Below, piece after piece: positions 33,201 through 46,565 of a stretch of DNA of 64,000 nt. A program made the translations under genes and the position numbers. Positions within the stretch are counted from its first letter, which is position 1, and each line of letters starts with the position of its first letter. The stretch spans positions 1 to 64,000 of the forward strand of contig VZRG01001049.1 of the NCBI GenBank assembly GCA_013397435.1. The letters run 5' to 3'. The notes beneath the pieces are model-generated. The model was not told where the DNA came from. It saw only the letters and a program-made list of their open reading frames with translations, and searched no databases. The stretch comes from Erythrocercus mccallii (taxonomy: Eukaryota; Chordata; Aves; Passeriformes; Dicruridae).

Positions 33201-36200
33201 TAAACCAGGTACCTGCCTAACCCCAGGTCCAGATGTAAAAATTGGGGCATCAACTGTTTTAACTCAAGTTTCTCTTCCAATACTATGAGCAATTCCTAAT
33301 ATAGATACAACTATAGACTACTGTTCAGTGCAGACCACTAAAAACTGGTGCCATCTTGAGTTCTGTGTAGGTTTGCCCTTTTAGTTTCAATCCCTTTAAA
33401 AAAAAAAAAAAGAAACCCAGATAGCTACCACAGTCAACATCAGAGGCAAACCCACAAGAATGTCTCTTATAAGAACACTTGTCTCTAGAGGAAAATAGTT
33501 GAAAAACTCCCAGGATAAGCTAAGTATTTTCAAGTACACAGGACCTCATGAAATTCACTTTACAATACTCAGTCTCATGGATTAACTTTCAAGAGGAGGT
33601 TGGAGGCAGGTTATGCTTATAGAAGAGAAGAAAACGAGCAAGTGTAGTATTAATTAATTGAACAAAGGGGTGGAAAAGTGCAAATGGGAAATTATAGCCC
33701 ATTCCCTTTAACGGGCTGGTTTGAATTCACGGCTACCTGGTTGCAGACACCACCTCTTCTGCATCCTCCCTCCATCCCTGCTCTCCTGGTGCAGGCAGCA
33801 CCTGATTGATATGTCCTCATTAGCCCCCACAGAGAGCTGACTCATGAGGTCCCTACCAGCAGTAACGTAGTCCTACTCCAAAACAGAAATGATTTTCCTG
33901 CTGGGTTATCCCTTGTGGGTGATGAGTCTGCACTGAGAGCTGCTGAGAAGCAGTGTGACACCCCCTTGGGGTATCAGATTGACCTTTGAGCAGCTTCACC
34001 GTCACAAAGCAATCAACTTCAGTTCTTGGGGAAAGAAACTAGCAACAATTAGAAATAAAGAAAAAATTTCAGTGTTACCTTGTAACAGACAAGTAAGTGC
34101 TAAGCATCAGGTAAGAGGTAGCACAGGGTTTTATCAAGACAGCAGAGCACAGTGCCCAAGTGAGGTAGACATCAGTTTTTGAGGACTGCATCATATCCAA
34201 CCAAAGCCTTAGTTTCTCTGAGAATTGTATTTTTAAGTTTGAGGGAAGAAGCAGTAAAACACTCTCTAATTCTTTCCAGCGATAAAATCAGGGAGAATAA
34301 CTTTGCCAAATTATGCAAATTTGTCCTGCTAGATGTGTCTCTTAGCTTCACTACTGGATGCAAGTTAGTTGCGTTATTTGCAAGAGACAGACCTAACAAA
34401 AATTAATTACCTGTGCTACCCTCTGAAAATCTTATGTCTGAAATACTGCTGCACCCATTAGGCTTCAGCAAGCACATAAAGCTTGCCAGAAGAATGATCT
34501 GAGTTGGACATATTCTACTACTCCAAAACCTTAAATTTAAAATCATTTGGAAAAGTGCAGTCAGCACATTTTCATTACAAGTGTGAAGCACCAAATTCCA
34601 CTTCAAACTCCTGTCACAGCTCTTGAGCCTCCCAGGCTCTGCACACCCCATCTCCTTATAGGTCCTGAGATCTATCAATATCCCCTGCTACCCTAGCAGG
34701 CATTCAAGGTGTATTTGAGGAGCAGCAGTCTGATTTAAATACAAAAGGACAAAAGTTGACCTCAATATGAGAACAAAAGTAACCTGGGACAAAGCCTGCT
34801 GAGATGGGGACAGAAGATAAAAACTTACTCTAAAAAACAATGGGATGAGGAGCTGAAAAGAAACTCCAGTTTATGGTCGACTGGGCTGGAAAAACAGGAA
34901 GACTGGAAACAACCAAGCATGGCAAGGAATAAATTGTTTGTATTAAGTGATAGCTGACAGTGAATTAATCAGCAAGTCAGAGATATGTGTCTGAGGGCTC
35001 AGCTGTGGGTGTCTCAGAGCAAGGAGTAAGATGGGCAAGTTAAGCAAGGGACAATGACCAAGCCTGGCACAGTCTCTAAAGATACTACAATTGCTAGGGG
35101 CAGATAAAATGGCAGCTTTTCTGTAATGTCACCACAGTGCTGATATTACTGGGGAGGGGATGAAAGCCTTTGCAGCAAGCACAGATAAATTTTGACTGCA
35201 GCAAGGAAGCCGTAGCATAGGTTCTTTACCAATCCCCACATGTTTTGCACAGGCTTTCTTCCACATTTTCTAAATTAAGCAGTCGCTTAAAAATACAATT
35301 AAAAAGCTGATGTTCTGGAGGCATGAACTCTAGAAAGCTGTTCAAGAGGTCAGGAGCTGCAGAGAAGAAAGCAAATATATTACATGAAAGGGTAAATTAA
35401 ACTGGAGCTTGATGAGGAAGGAATAGAAGAGAGGAAGCAAAGGAAAAAAGACACCTTGGGGTGAATGCAGGGAACTATTCATACACTAAGGAAATGTCTC
35501 TCCACTGAATAAAGAGATACAGGCTGAGCATTTAGAACACACTCAAATGAACAAACCCTGGTATGTGGAGAGCCATGAGTGTCTGCCAGAAAGCTGCACC
35601 CAGCTGAGGGCACAGTAAACATTCGGGAAGACTGGAAAATAGGGAGAGGCACAGAGAAGAAAGTAGAGAAGCTCTCATTAAGGAAGGAGCTCAGCTCTGC
35701 TGGTCAGCTCACAAGCAAAGAAACACCCAAGGTTAACAAAAAAATGCAAGAGGAGTTCCAGAGTTCTTGCCTTCAAACTCCTACTGACAACTCATTTCAC
35801 ACCCACCACCCAATTTCTCAATAGAAATAAAATGCACAGTTCAAACTCCTGGAAGGGAGAGGGAGTTCCATCTTCCATGAAGAAATATTTACCCCAGTGG
35901 TCTACACACAGACACTAGTAATTTGTACCATACTGCCCTTGGTTTCACTAGTTAACTCTTACAGTATAAAACATTTAAGAGAAGGTTCAAGGGAAGAAAA
36001 GAAATAACTGGGAATTAGACTATTTGTAGTTAAAAGACAACAAAGCATGTCCTTAAAAGGAAAGTTCACTAAGTTCTCTCAGGTCTTCCCAAAGTATTAC
36101 TTCCCTACGAAAAGTAGGCAGTCCCATACAGAGGAACAAAACCAGGAATGGCACTTTTAATGAAAACATGACCTCAAAATTCAGTTTTAGTCATAGCCCT

Positions 36201-39200
36201 TCATGAGACTGAGGTAAAAGAACACAAAAAGATATACAAAAATAGTGCCTTTAAAACTGAATACATTGTAAAATCAACACAAGGCAGAAAAGGAGTCTGA
36301 AATAATAGCTACTTATTCATCAGGATTATTAGCTGAGTGACAAGCAGCTTGTATTTAAAGTAAAATTTAAAGAATCTCTTTAAAGCAAATGAAAACACAG
36401 TTCACAGAAATCATCCTGATCATTCTAATCCCACACAAAAGCCCCAAATTGTCTTCTCATAAAACAGCAACTGTATTTAAAGAAGGACCAAAAAGTACTT
36501 TCTATTATAGCAATTTCTGTTTCCTAAGTTATCACCTTATTTTTCAGCTTCTTACAGTTTTGACTGAGGGAATTTCTTCTCTAGTTCTTATACTAAAATT
36601 ATTAATTCAGCTACAGTCAAATTGTTTGTTTGTAGATGAATATTAAAGAAAATATTAAAAGAAAATTCCTTTTATATGTCTTAATTTGGTTTATAATTCA
36701 ATAAGAGGCATGTCACAATTACCAAATTAAATGACATTCTGATCATATGCAGCCCCTCCCCATTAGGTATTTGACACTGAGGGCTGAAGGCCGAAGTTCC
36801 TTTCAAGGCCTAATTAAACCATCCTATTTCCATCGATTTTCCATTTTCATGATTCCCTCAGAAGCATCCCAGAGTCAAGGAAGGCATAAACCGTAAACAC
36901 TTAAAGATGAAACCACACGACTTTCATTTAGCTCCAAAAAGTTAAAATGTGGGTGGCCAACTTTCAGCGGCAAATTCTTCTATGAAAGTGGGACCCAGGC
37001 CAGAGGAACTGAGCGGCGGCTTTCCCTTCTCAGGATGAATGTGCAGGAAGAAGCAATGCAAGTGCCATGACTGCCTCCCAGACATTGCTGCAGAACGTCC
37101 CACAAAGCCATTTCTAACACCCACAGAAAGGAATACATCAGCTTTCAGGCACGCTCGGCAATTGGAGCATGGGTAGCTTGCTCCCGTGTTAGTGGCGCTG
37201 CGCACTGATGCCACCCCAATGAGGCACTTCACACTCTCATCCTGAGCCTGGCTGACAGAAGAACATTTCCAACTGCTTTTAAAGGAAACACAACAGCCCA
37301 AACCAAATCAAGAAAGTACTGAAAAGTAGCAGTGAAAAATGGTGGTCCTAAAATTCTCAGCTTCCAGGGTTCCAGCAGTTTCTCCCTACACCTGCACAGG
37401 AGGTCATTTTTACTGAAGCAGGATTATAATCTTAATATACTACTTACCTCTGATTTTCATCCTGATATCTCATGTGACCTGGCCTGCCCTCTGGTCAGAT
37501 TATCTCACAGTCACCAATGCTAACATAATTCTGACACCAATGTAAGTGGACAACCCTGTTTGACATCACTCCATCTTAGGCTCATAGATCTACTAGAATG
37601 CCATGGGATCAGCGCCATAACCCCCAGAACTGCACTCAGTATAGTAGCCAGTGGCAAAACGTGCAGCTTATCTTGTTTTCCTACTCTGCTGCAGTATTTT
37701 CTTTGCACTAAAAGAGGAAGGACATTACAACGGTTGTGCAAGGCATAAACCAAAGCATAAGCCACGTTTCTGGCCTCAAACCAAGAGAATTACACCTATG
37801 CTGCATAGGAAATGAATCATCTGAGATCTTTCTTATTGCAATTTTTTCACCAAATACGAAACAATTACTTCTTACTGGAAGCAATGGCTTTGCACTGTAC
37901 TAAGGCTGAAAGCTCCAGTTACCACTTGGTGTTGAAATATGAAAAGTTGTTTTCAGGAAACTGCACCCATTTTTCATCTCAACTGCTACACTGCCCAAGG
38001 TGAGGAGTGCGTGTGTCTCTGGGCAGTCCTGAAACACCCCCACACAACACCCTCATCCCACCAGCTGCCCGGGGCTGAGCTGCACCTGCTTGGTTAAGGT
38101 GGAAGCTGTGGAGAGAAAACGTAATGACAAACAGCCAACGCTCGCAAGCAAAAGCGCGGCCAGAATAACACCAGCATCTGGGGTGTGGAATCTTGACCAC
38201 AGATTTTTGGGGCGGTGTCTGGATGCAGCAGGATCATTTCCCTCCCATTTCCTGGGAAGCACGGCCTGGGCCATGGTGGTAAGGCTGGAGCTGTCAGTAG
38301 CAGGCTCTAATGCCAGCCTCATCCTACAAACTGGTGTCAAAGCTACCAGCCCATTTGCCTACCCCCACTCCCAAAGACACCACCTCAGCAAGGCTGCTGC
38401 CTCCAGAGCAGAGCTCGGGGATTTTCAGCTGTGGTTCACATCAGTGATTTCTCACTGTGCACATCCTTTGAAGAAAACAAGACTGTTACAGAACAGGCCT
38501 GATGCTGAACTTGCAAACTCATGGCAAGCAGCAGGGGTGGGGAACATGATGGGACACAGAGAGGGGACAGGATGTGACAGCAGACTAGCCATGTAAGAGA
38601 CTTATTGGTGTCATTTCTTTGTTTGCATTCGTATGTAACAGTTCCACCAACATGGGTCCACTTTTTATGTTACTCATTGAGATGAAAGTAAGCTAAGTAA
38701 GGAAGTGATAGTTCAATTCACATGGTGTATGATAGGGCGACATCTCTGTGTGGCTTCAGAGCTGCTTGCAGTGTTTCAGCCCTTCGGGGGACTTTCAGCC
38801 TCCTGACTAGCAATGCTAAAGTTAAACTGGACCAAGGGAAAGAAATCTTTCCTACCATTTTATGGTTGATCCCAAAGAAAAATCAGTCTTAAAATACATC
38901 CTAGAGATATTTGTGTCGTTTGTATTTAAGGATTAATTTTTATTTTAAAATCCTTAACTTCAAAGTAAGATTGCAATTGGATTTGTTTCACTGAGTGGCT
39001 TCCATTCAATGTGTGGAAATTAGCACAGCTACTTAGAAAAGAAAAACTTTCAAACACCGTCAATTGTCTGCCAAATTGTCTATTAAACAAACAAGCCCTG
39101 AGATTGGGGGAGGAAGGACACTGAGAGCTGGAGAATATAACAGGATGAACTTCCTTGTAGGAAATTACAGTAAATGCCATGGAGCATTAGATAAACAGGT

Positions 39201-42084
39201 TAAAAATTAGCAGCAGCATTCCAAGCGCATATATTGACATAGGAATCAGGAAGTGTTATTCCTCACCTACAAAACATATAGAACACAGCGATAAACCTCT
39301 CTAGGAAGATGTAATTAATAAGACTGGATACATACAAAGTGAAAAGTGAGGAGAAAGAGGAGCACTTCCAAAGCCACACCAGTGCTATCTCAGTGTAGGT
39401 GCTCTGTAATGGTGCAAGATTGGGCTTGCTTTACAATGTTCTCACTAAACTGCCTGCCTGAGCCACAGCATCTTGAGCTTTGTTTTCTGGGAATACAGGA
39501 TACGTACAAGAAAGGACAACATCTGAGGAACTTCACAAATGAATTCTCTGGAGTGCAAGCTTTCAAGTCTACACATGTCTGTGGGTCGCTATGTCCCACC
39601 CTGGCACCCCAAACCTTCCTGTGCTCCATACAAAATGCCCACACCAAATTATACCAGAGCAGTGCCAAGGGACTGCATCACTTCACTCACTGAGAGGTGA
39701 TTCACACGGAACCAACAAATTTGTACATTCTTTCAAATAATTAATGACAAAAAGAATACGTATGTCAACACTTCAGAAACTACAGCAGAAAGCTACAAAC
39801 TAGAAGGTAGAAAGTTTTAAATACTCAGGTGCACCTAGTGCTGAGTATTCACATCCCCAAAGCAGGGGAACCCTTTCTTAAAAAGGTCAACATGAATCTT
39901 GACTCCATATTTTTAATTCACTGCCTGAGGGATGATGGCTTTTACATCTACCTACTTTTTCAATTAATGTGATTAGCAATGAGAATTCAGATCTGAAGCA
40001 GCAAAACCTTTTATTTTGAAGTACTTTCTTAACCCAGTTCCCCCAAGTATAAAAGCATATAGCAGGATTCCCCAAAAGTAATAAACGGACTTTGAATCCA
40101 TTTAGGGTGATAAAAATATTATCTAGTTTTCAAAGGTCATTGTGAAAGTTGACAAAAAACATTCAGAAGACCCAGGCGAGATGCAATGATTTGCATTTAC
40201 AGAAGCAGACAATGAGAAATAACATGGGGTCCTAAGCATTTACTGTAATACAGAATAGTTCTGTACTTTATGTTGTGTTTTATATTGTGAGAGTATTAGT
40301 TCACTTTAGGGAAGTCTCAGCATTGTTCTTACAGACTAACAGACAAGTTATTTCTGCACCTACAAGTAACTATAATGCTGACTTTGCACAAGAGATGGAT
40401 TTATCATTCAAAAGTTAATTAGGTATATTTTCAAAAATTAAATTACCAGCATTGCATTAAAAAAAATCCTTACATAACCTTGATGAAGTTAACACAATAA
40501 CCTCTTCCACATACTAAATTTCAGAGTGACAAAAATAAGAGCCCAAGAAACAGGAAAACACAGTTTACATATTCAAAGGCAGCTACTCCTGGAAGCAGTC
40601 GGAAAGGAGGCTCCAGATAAGCAGAAAGTCGCAGAAATAGATACAAGATTACAACAGAGCAAGGGAGAGAATCACAGATAGCAGGGGTCTAAGGACCCCA
40701 GTTATGGCTGACAGCCTCCACCCTAGATTTTGAGTTGGTACTGCCATCAGAAGGCTTCTCTTCACAGTGCATTACTTTGACTACCAACTGAATATGGTTT
40801 TCACCTCGCCTGGGTTGCTAAACTCCAGAAACTGATGACTTCCTCCCTCCCCACATCAAGGTAGGCAGCTGCTGCATTTACTTTTATTGCACAGGTCAGT
40901 TTGACAACAGCTTACATGGCTGAAATGGCACAGACACAGCCAAGTTCCTGATGTTTTAAATGCTGTGTAATGTCACAAAGAACAACTAATCCACTGAGCT
41001 TTCACTGTGATGCACATTCTACCTTGGCAGTATTTTATCAATCCATCAGTCACACCATGGAGCAGAACAACCTGAGAGTGCTGGCAAAACAAGAGCAAAC
41101 TGATTTCAAATAGGAAGTTTTACTTATTCTCATTGACAGAGAGGGAATTTAAAAAAGGGAAGATGGCAGCAGGTCTTTAAGTGAAGTGAATGAGTGCTGG
41201 TAGACTAAATAATTTTCTTTTTCACATTAAGGAAAATTCTGTCATGCAGAGGACAATCTAAAACAACTGATGTGACAGCCTAATTTACAAGACATTTTAC
41301 AAGCCTAATTTACAACAACCAAAACAGATGGTTTTCCAGGGAGTCACAGGTAATGAATTTCTAGGGAAAAAAATTTAAAGCTGCTGCTTTTTCTCAGATT
41401 ATATAGGATATTTTCAAAAAGTTATCCCTTTTGGCTTTGGTGAAGCAGAAAATCTTCGGTCATACAGTCAAGCAAGAGCTTGAACCTATGTGAAAACTGA
41501 CCCATGCCAGACACAATCTGTCCCTTCTAATTTGTCTTCTTTACAATGTATTTCTTAAACACCTTGAGATGACTTCTCCAGAAAAATTTGTAGCATCCTG
41601 AAGTCTCAAATTTTAAAATGAAGTGAATTTGCATTTTTCTCTCTAATCTACACTTTGATGAAAGAAAAGAATTTGACTTTCTAATATGACCTCCTACGTA
41701 TCACAGAGCCTAGTTGCTGTGCTATTGTAGCCAAGGATAAGAATGCAATTTTAGAATCTTTGTTATGAAAATGAGATGAACAAGCACCTGTCAGGAAGTA
41801 CCATAAACACAGTTGCTGCTACCAAAAAGCATGTAGAAGGATTTGCTAACCTCAAAGCTGTTCAGAGTTGAAATTATAGAGCATAACTCTACAGAGAAAT
41901 TACAGCAAAACAGTTTTGATTGTGTCAAAACTTGAAGGCATAAACTCATTATTTTCCCCTCACTTAAAAAAATCTAATTTCCACTTTGAGTTTGCATTGT
42001 TTAAGATTTTAATATTAAATTCTCCATGTGCTCAAGTTCAACAATTCAAGAAGTCCTTTAACATTGGAATCATCTCAAGGAGTG

Positions 42085-42785
42085 TCTGAGGTGGGAAAGC
42101 ACCTCTGGAGATCATCTCGTCTACCTGCCACTGCTCAAAGAGAAGGCAACTGGAACAGGGTGCTCAGGGCTATATTCAGTTGGGTTTTTAATATGGCCAG
42201 TGAATGCAACTCCACAACCTAAGCATACCTTTGCTGTATAATCTTCTGTTTAAATGGACTTTCCTCATTTCAATTATTGCCTGCTGCCTTTTATCCTGTC
42301 GCTGGCCACCACTGAGAATAGCCTGGCTCCATGTTCTTCACTCTCTCCCATCATGTGCTTAAACACCTCCAGGCTCAACAGCCCCAGCTATCTCAGCCTC
42401 TTCTTCTATAAGAGATGCTCTGAGGCTTTAACCACTTTCACAGCCCCTCACTGTGTCTGCTCCAGTATGTCCATGTCCTCTCATAATGGGGAGCCAGGAG
42501 TGGACCCAGCATGTCAGCTGTGTCTCACCAGGCCTGAGCAGAGGGAAAGGATCATCTCACTTGGCAGAGCTGCTTTACAGCAGGTTTGTCCCAGCCCGTT
42601 CTGGTACCTGGAATTATTCCTCTGCAGAGGCGGGACTTTGCACTTCCTTTTGCTGAACTTCATGAGGTCCCTGTCAGCCCCTTCTCAAGCCTGTCAAGGT
42701 CCCTTTGGACAGCAGTGCAACCATCAGCTGCATCAACTACCACCCTCAATTCTGTATCTCCTATCAGTCAAGTCACTCCTCAATA
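42085..42785 (-). mobile_element. CR1 LINE fragment, minus orientation, about 700 bp
   Basis: The longest CR1 copy here. Plus-strand text includes GGAGATCATCTCGTCTACCT, TGTCTGCTCCAGTATGTCCA, CCAGCATGTCAGCTGTGTCTC, TGAACTTCATGAGGTCCCTG and CAAGCCTGTCAAGGTCCCTTT, which are successive landmarks of the CR1 3' UTR and the end of its pol ORF in reverse complement. It is heavily substituted and dead. The 189-codon plus-strand frame over it is a chance frame antisense to the element. Confidence 0.92.
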
Positions 42786-45700
42786 TTAATTTCATAAGCA
42801 AAATATTGCTTAAGTTGCACTGAAGGGCATTTTCTTCAGACCTCACATAATTCATGCTGCCCTGTTTAACAGCATCTTCTAATTTCAATATCTTGCCCTT
42901 ACAAACATCAGTACTGAATCACATGTTATTTTAGGTATCAGTCACACCGAAACTGCTGACTGAGGCAAAAGTACCCCATTCTTGTTCATTTTTTTTGTAC
43001 ACGCCAGGATGCAAGCCTCAGTGTCATCGCCTCTCAGCGTTGTGCTGGAAGCTGGTGTGCAGTTGCTTGTCCACTACAGACTTCCCAGAAGTGCTGCTTT
43101 CCAGGATACAGGCCCCCTTTCATAAGGCATGGCTTGCATTCCCTGTGCTCTGGCATACAACTTTGACTTTCGCCATATTAAAGACACAGTGTGTCTGAAT
43201 GTGCCTACAGAGCAAGTTGTGAGAGCTCCATTATCATTTACTATTCTGTTGGCAATTACTATCAGTAACAGTTTTTTTGTTTGCTTCTGCAACAATGATG
43301 AAAGCACTCCATAGTATTGGGATTAGTGCAAATACTCACTGGAATGAATCAAAAGGACTATTTTCCTGCCACTTAGCCAATTTTTTAAATCAATTTCATA
43401 TTGACAGTTACTTTTGTTAATCAAAATGCTTTATAAAATTAAACGTAGTTTCTATCAGCCCAATTCACACATCAGACAGCTGTACCTTTGTTAACTTCTA
43501 CCTTTCGGCAGGAGAAGCATGAAGGTAGGAAAAGCTGGCTGTGAGATACTGCTGGTAAACACTTTTGGGAGCACCACAAGCACTCTTTGCAGTGCTGTAT
43601 AGGGAAGAACTCCATCTTCATAACTGCACACTACTTAAACCCTAAAGAAAGGTTTGTTTCAAGACTATTGGCCATTCCAAGTATTCTGGAAGTTTTACAG
43701 GTGCTGGCACAAGGCTGGAAGAGCAGAACATTAGCAGAGGGGTAAAAGAGACAACACCTGGATTGAAAGCAGGAATTTGTGTGTCTGTTCATGAGCTTTT
43801 ATTTCTATTCATTGTAGCCTAAAGTTCAGAGAAAGTCCAGTTGGCTTTTTGTACTGCGGCCTTCCCCCTCGTTCCCTTTCTGTTTGTCCTACCTGTCCTG
43901 TTGTATAACCATGCAGCTATTAGAACTATCCCATAGGCAAAGGACAGCTAAATGGGATTTTCCAGAAGCCTGGGGAAGTCTTCCAATGGAATCTAGCACT
44001 AAAATATCACCTACTAAAGGCTGCACTAAAAATTCCTTCCTTTAAATAACTGTGAGGAGAGAAGAAATCTATCTACTCAGTTCAGGCCCATGGATTCCTC
44101 CCCAAACATACAAACATCTGTTCAGAAGATAAATGACCATAAGGTTTAATTGTGCCTTCTTCACAGAAGCCATAACTTTTTCTCCTATGATCAGTACACC
44201 TTGATCCTTTTCATTTTCAAATGCAGTCCCACTTATGAGTCATCTTTCCCTCCTCTCACACACACTTTTCAGTCTCTCCTCTTCATCCTTTTCCTCTTGT
44301 TTTAGTAAAAGCTGTAGGTAGGGCGAACTGAAATAGCAAGTTCCACAACTGGACATGAGACATCCTTAAATTTAGATAAAATAAGCCTTTCAAAAGTACA
44401 CGAGAGCTTTCCATCCAGACAGATTTATAAAAGCTACATATAATTATGGAAAGGAATAGGAATAAAAATAGCCTGTGGACTATGCCCTCTCTCAACAATA
44501 TATGGATAGGAAGGAGGACAGCCTCATTCTCTTAGAAGCAGGAGAAAATGTAAGGTAACTTGAGGTAGCCGTGGGAAGCCCCCACCAGCCCACAGGCTTG
44601 CTTGATTGCTAAAAATCCTTAAGCGTGATAGATTCCCATAGAAACCCTCATTTTCTACACTAATTGTTTTCCCAACCCTAATTCCAAACTATAATCAAAC
44701 TCTAAAGCTAAGATTACCCCAGAAAACTTGACTGCATCTCACTGCCTGAGACTGCAAGTCCTTATCCAACCTAAAGCAAAGACAATCTTGGATGAAACTT
44801 GCTTTGCCAGTCATCGGCTTGTCTTGGAAGTCTAAAATTCAAGAAAACACAAAAACCTGTTGTCTTGCCTTGACATCCATAACTCCTACCCTTTCAACAG
44901 GCGCCTGCTGATGATAGCAACAAGAGTCGTCTTACTCCCGACTTTCCTCCCACACTTTGCACTGGCAAGGAGCCCTCACGCACTCTGTCCTGACTTGGAA
45001 TGAGTTCTGCAGCCTGGTCCTACACTTTCCACCGCAAACTGGAAATTTCGTGTCCACTTCAGGTAAATACATTTTATTGAATTAAACACAAGAAAGTAAA
45101 TATGGCAGAGTTACAGTGCTCCTTGTGTAAAACACTGACTTCCAAGATAAACAGGAATGCTACACAGCTTTTACATATTGCTATCCTGCAAGCATTTCAA
45201 TGCACAATGGTGCTAAAGAAAGTACCAGGAGAAAGATGGAAATTTTGGCAGCTGCTGAGGGGGAGAACTGAGGTTACTGGCAGTGGGCAGCACGCATAAG
45301 GATTATGCGATAAACACATCAGACCTTTTTCACAAGTAATCAATAACAAAATAGTTGTGTTTGAAATCAGACAACAGATTAAAGTGAAACATATTTCACA
45401 GCCCTGTGAGTTACAGGCTGTCTCCAGAGTGAGTTCCGCACTAGTTGACTTTGTAGGGGAGGTTTACTTACAGTAACAATGATGTATTTTCTGTTAAGCC
45501 AAAGCTGAAATTCAGCAGTATATTCTGGTCACAAAGGCAGAATTTTGCTATAGCACGGAATAAGCAGGGCCCTGGGTGCTCTCGCCACACAGGCTGGCTC
45601 CACCTCACCATTTGAGGGGCAGAAAGGAGGCTTTGCTATGAGAGCAGTCATGAAACTCAACCTTCCTTGGCCAACTTTGCTTGTGACTGGCATTTATTAC

Positions 45701-46249
45701 CACCTATCTGAGCAGAAGCCCTGTGAGCCTTCCCACCTTCATAAGCTACACAACACAAGACCCTCGGCTGCAGCTGCTGATTGTAAAAGCCATCCCAGTT
45801 GCTATCTCCAAGGATTCTGTGATCTTTCATGCAAGACCACAACTCCTTTACTTTCACCTATTAACAATCAGTCACACTAAAGTCCTGTTTAGAGCTGTAC
45901 CTGTCAGACTGTACCTGACAGAGCAGCACAGCCAGTCCTTCTTCTGGAGGTATACTCTGGTAGCAGAGATTGCCAACGAGGCCTCCAGTATTGCAAGCTC
46001 GCTACACACATAACCTTTAGGCACAAATTACATTTATATCTTCACCTACTTCAGTGCCAGCCATCAGACAGTAATTAAATTACACAGTTTGGGAGCCTCA
46101 GTCAGAGGCTGGAAGACAAGCACACGATGCAGGGTGCAAACAGCACTAAGCAGATTCCCAATTAAAGCAAATATGGCTTTTCTCCATGAACATGCAGATG
46201 TTTTCAGCCATAGTCACTCCTCCATGTGCTCACAAACCGATTATGCTGC

Positions 46250-46565
46250 CCCCAAACCCTTCAAAGCTGGAGATGAGGAGAGCGTGCGAGTTCTCTCCAG
46301 CCCTTGGGCACTGCCGGCCGGGCTGTGGCAGCTGCACGCCCTCGGTAACCCAAGCAGTGAGTAGTGGCACAAAAGCTGCCTATTTCTTTGCCGGGCCATC
46401 TGTTAGGGTTTCGTTCCACTGGATTCTAGGAGGTGCTGAGGTCACACACACAGCGAGTCTCTTGGTCTGCTGCCACTCCAAGCAAGTGTCCCGTGCGTGG
46501 GGAGAGGGCACGGCACGGCAGCCTCTGCCGGCCACCTCCACCCTAACCACACGGCCGGCTGGGCC
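46250..46565. other. GC-richer patch in E2F3 intron 1
   Basis: About 300 bases are locally enriched in GC and CG dinucleotides, for example around 46305-46345 and 46490-46560, with CCGGCCGGG and CACGGCACGG words. The 132-codon plus-strand frame through it resembles no protein I know. It could be an intronic regulatory element. This is inference from composition alone. Confidence 0.3.

Noticed and set aside
36942..37301. 119-codon minus-strand frame with several cysteines
   Set aside because: The cysteine spacing fits no zinc-finger pattern and no neighbouring exon or acceptor/donor pair continues it.
38090..38596. 168-codon plus-strand frame in E2F3 intron 1
   Set aside because: No domain or composition resembling a real protein was seen. 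Chance frame in a somewhat GC-richer patch.
42254..42823. 189-codon plus-strand frame
   Set aside because: It lies over a reverse-oriented CR1 LINE, and the protein is the antisense reading of the repeat.
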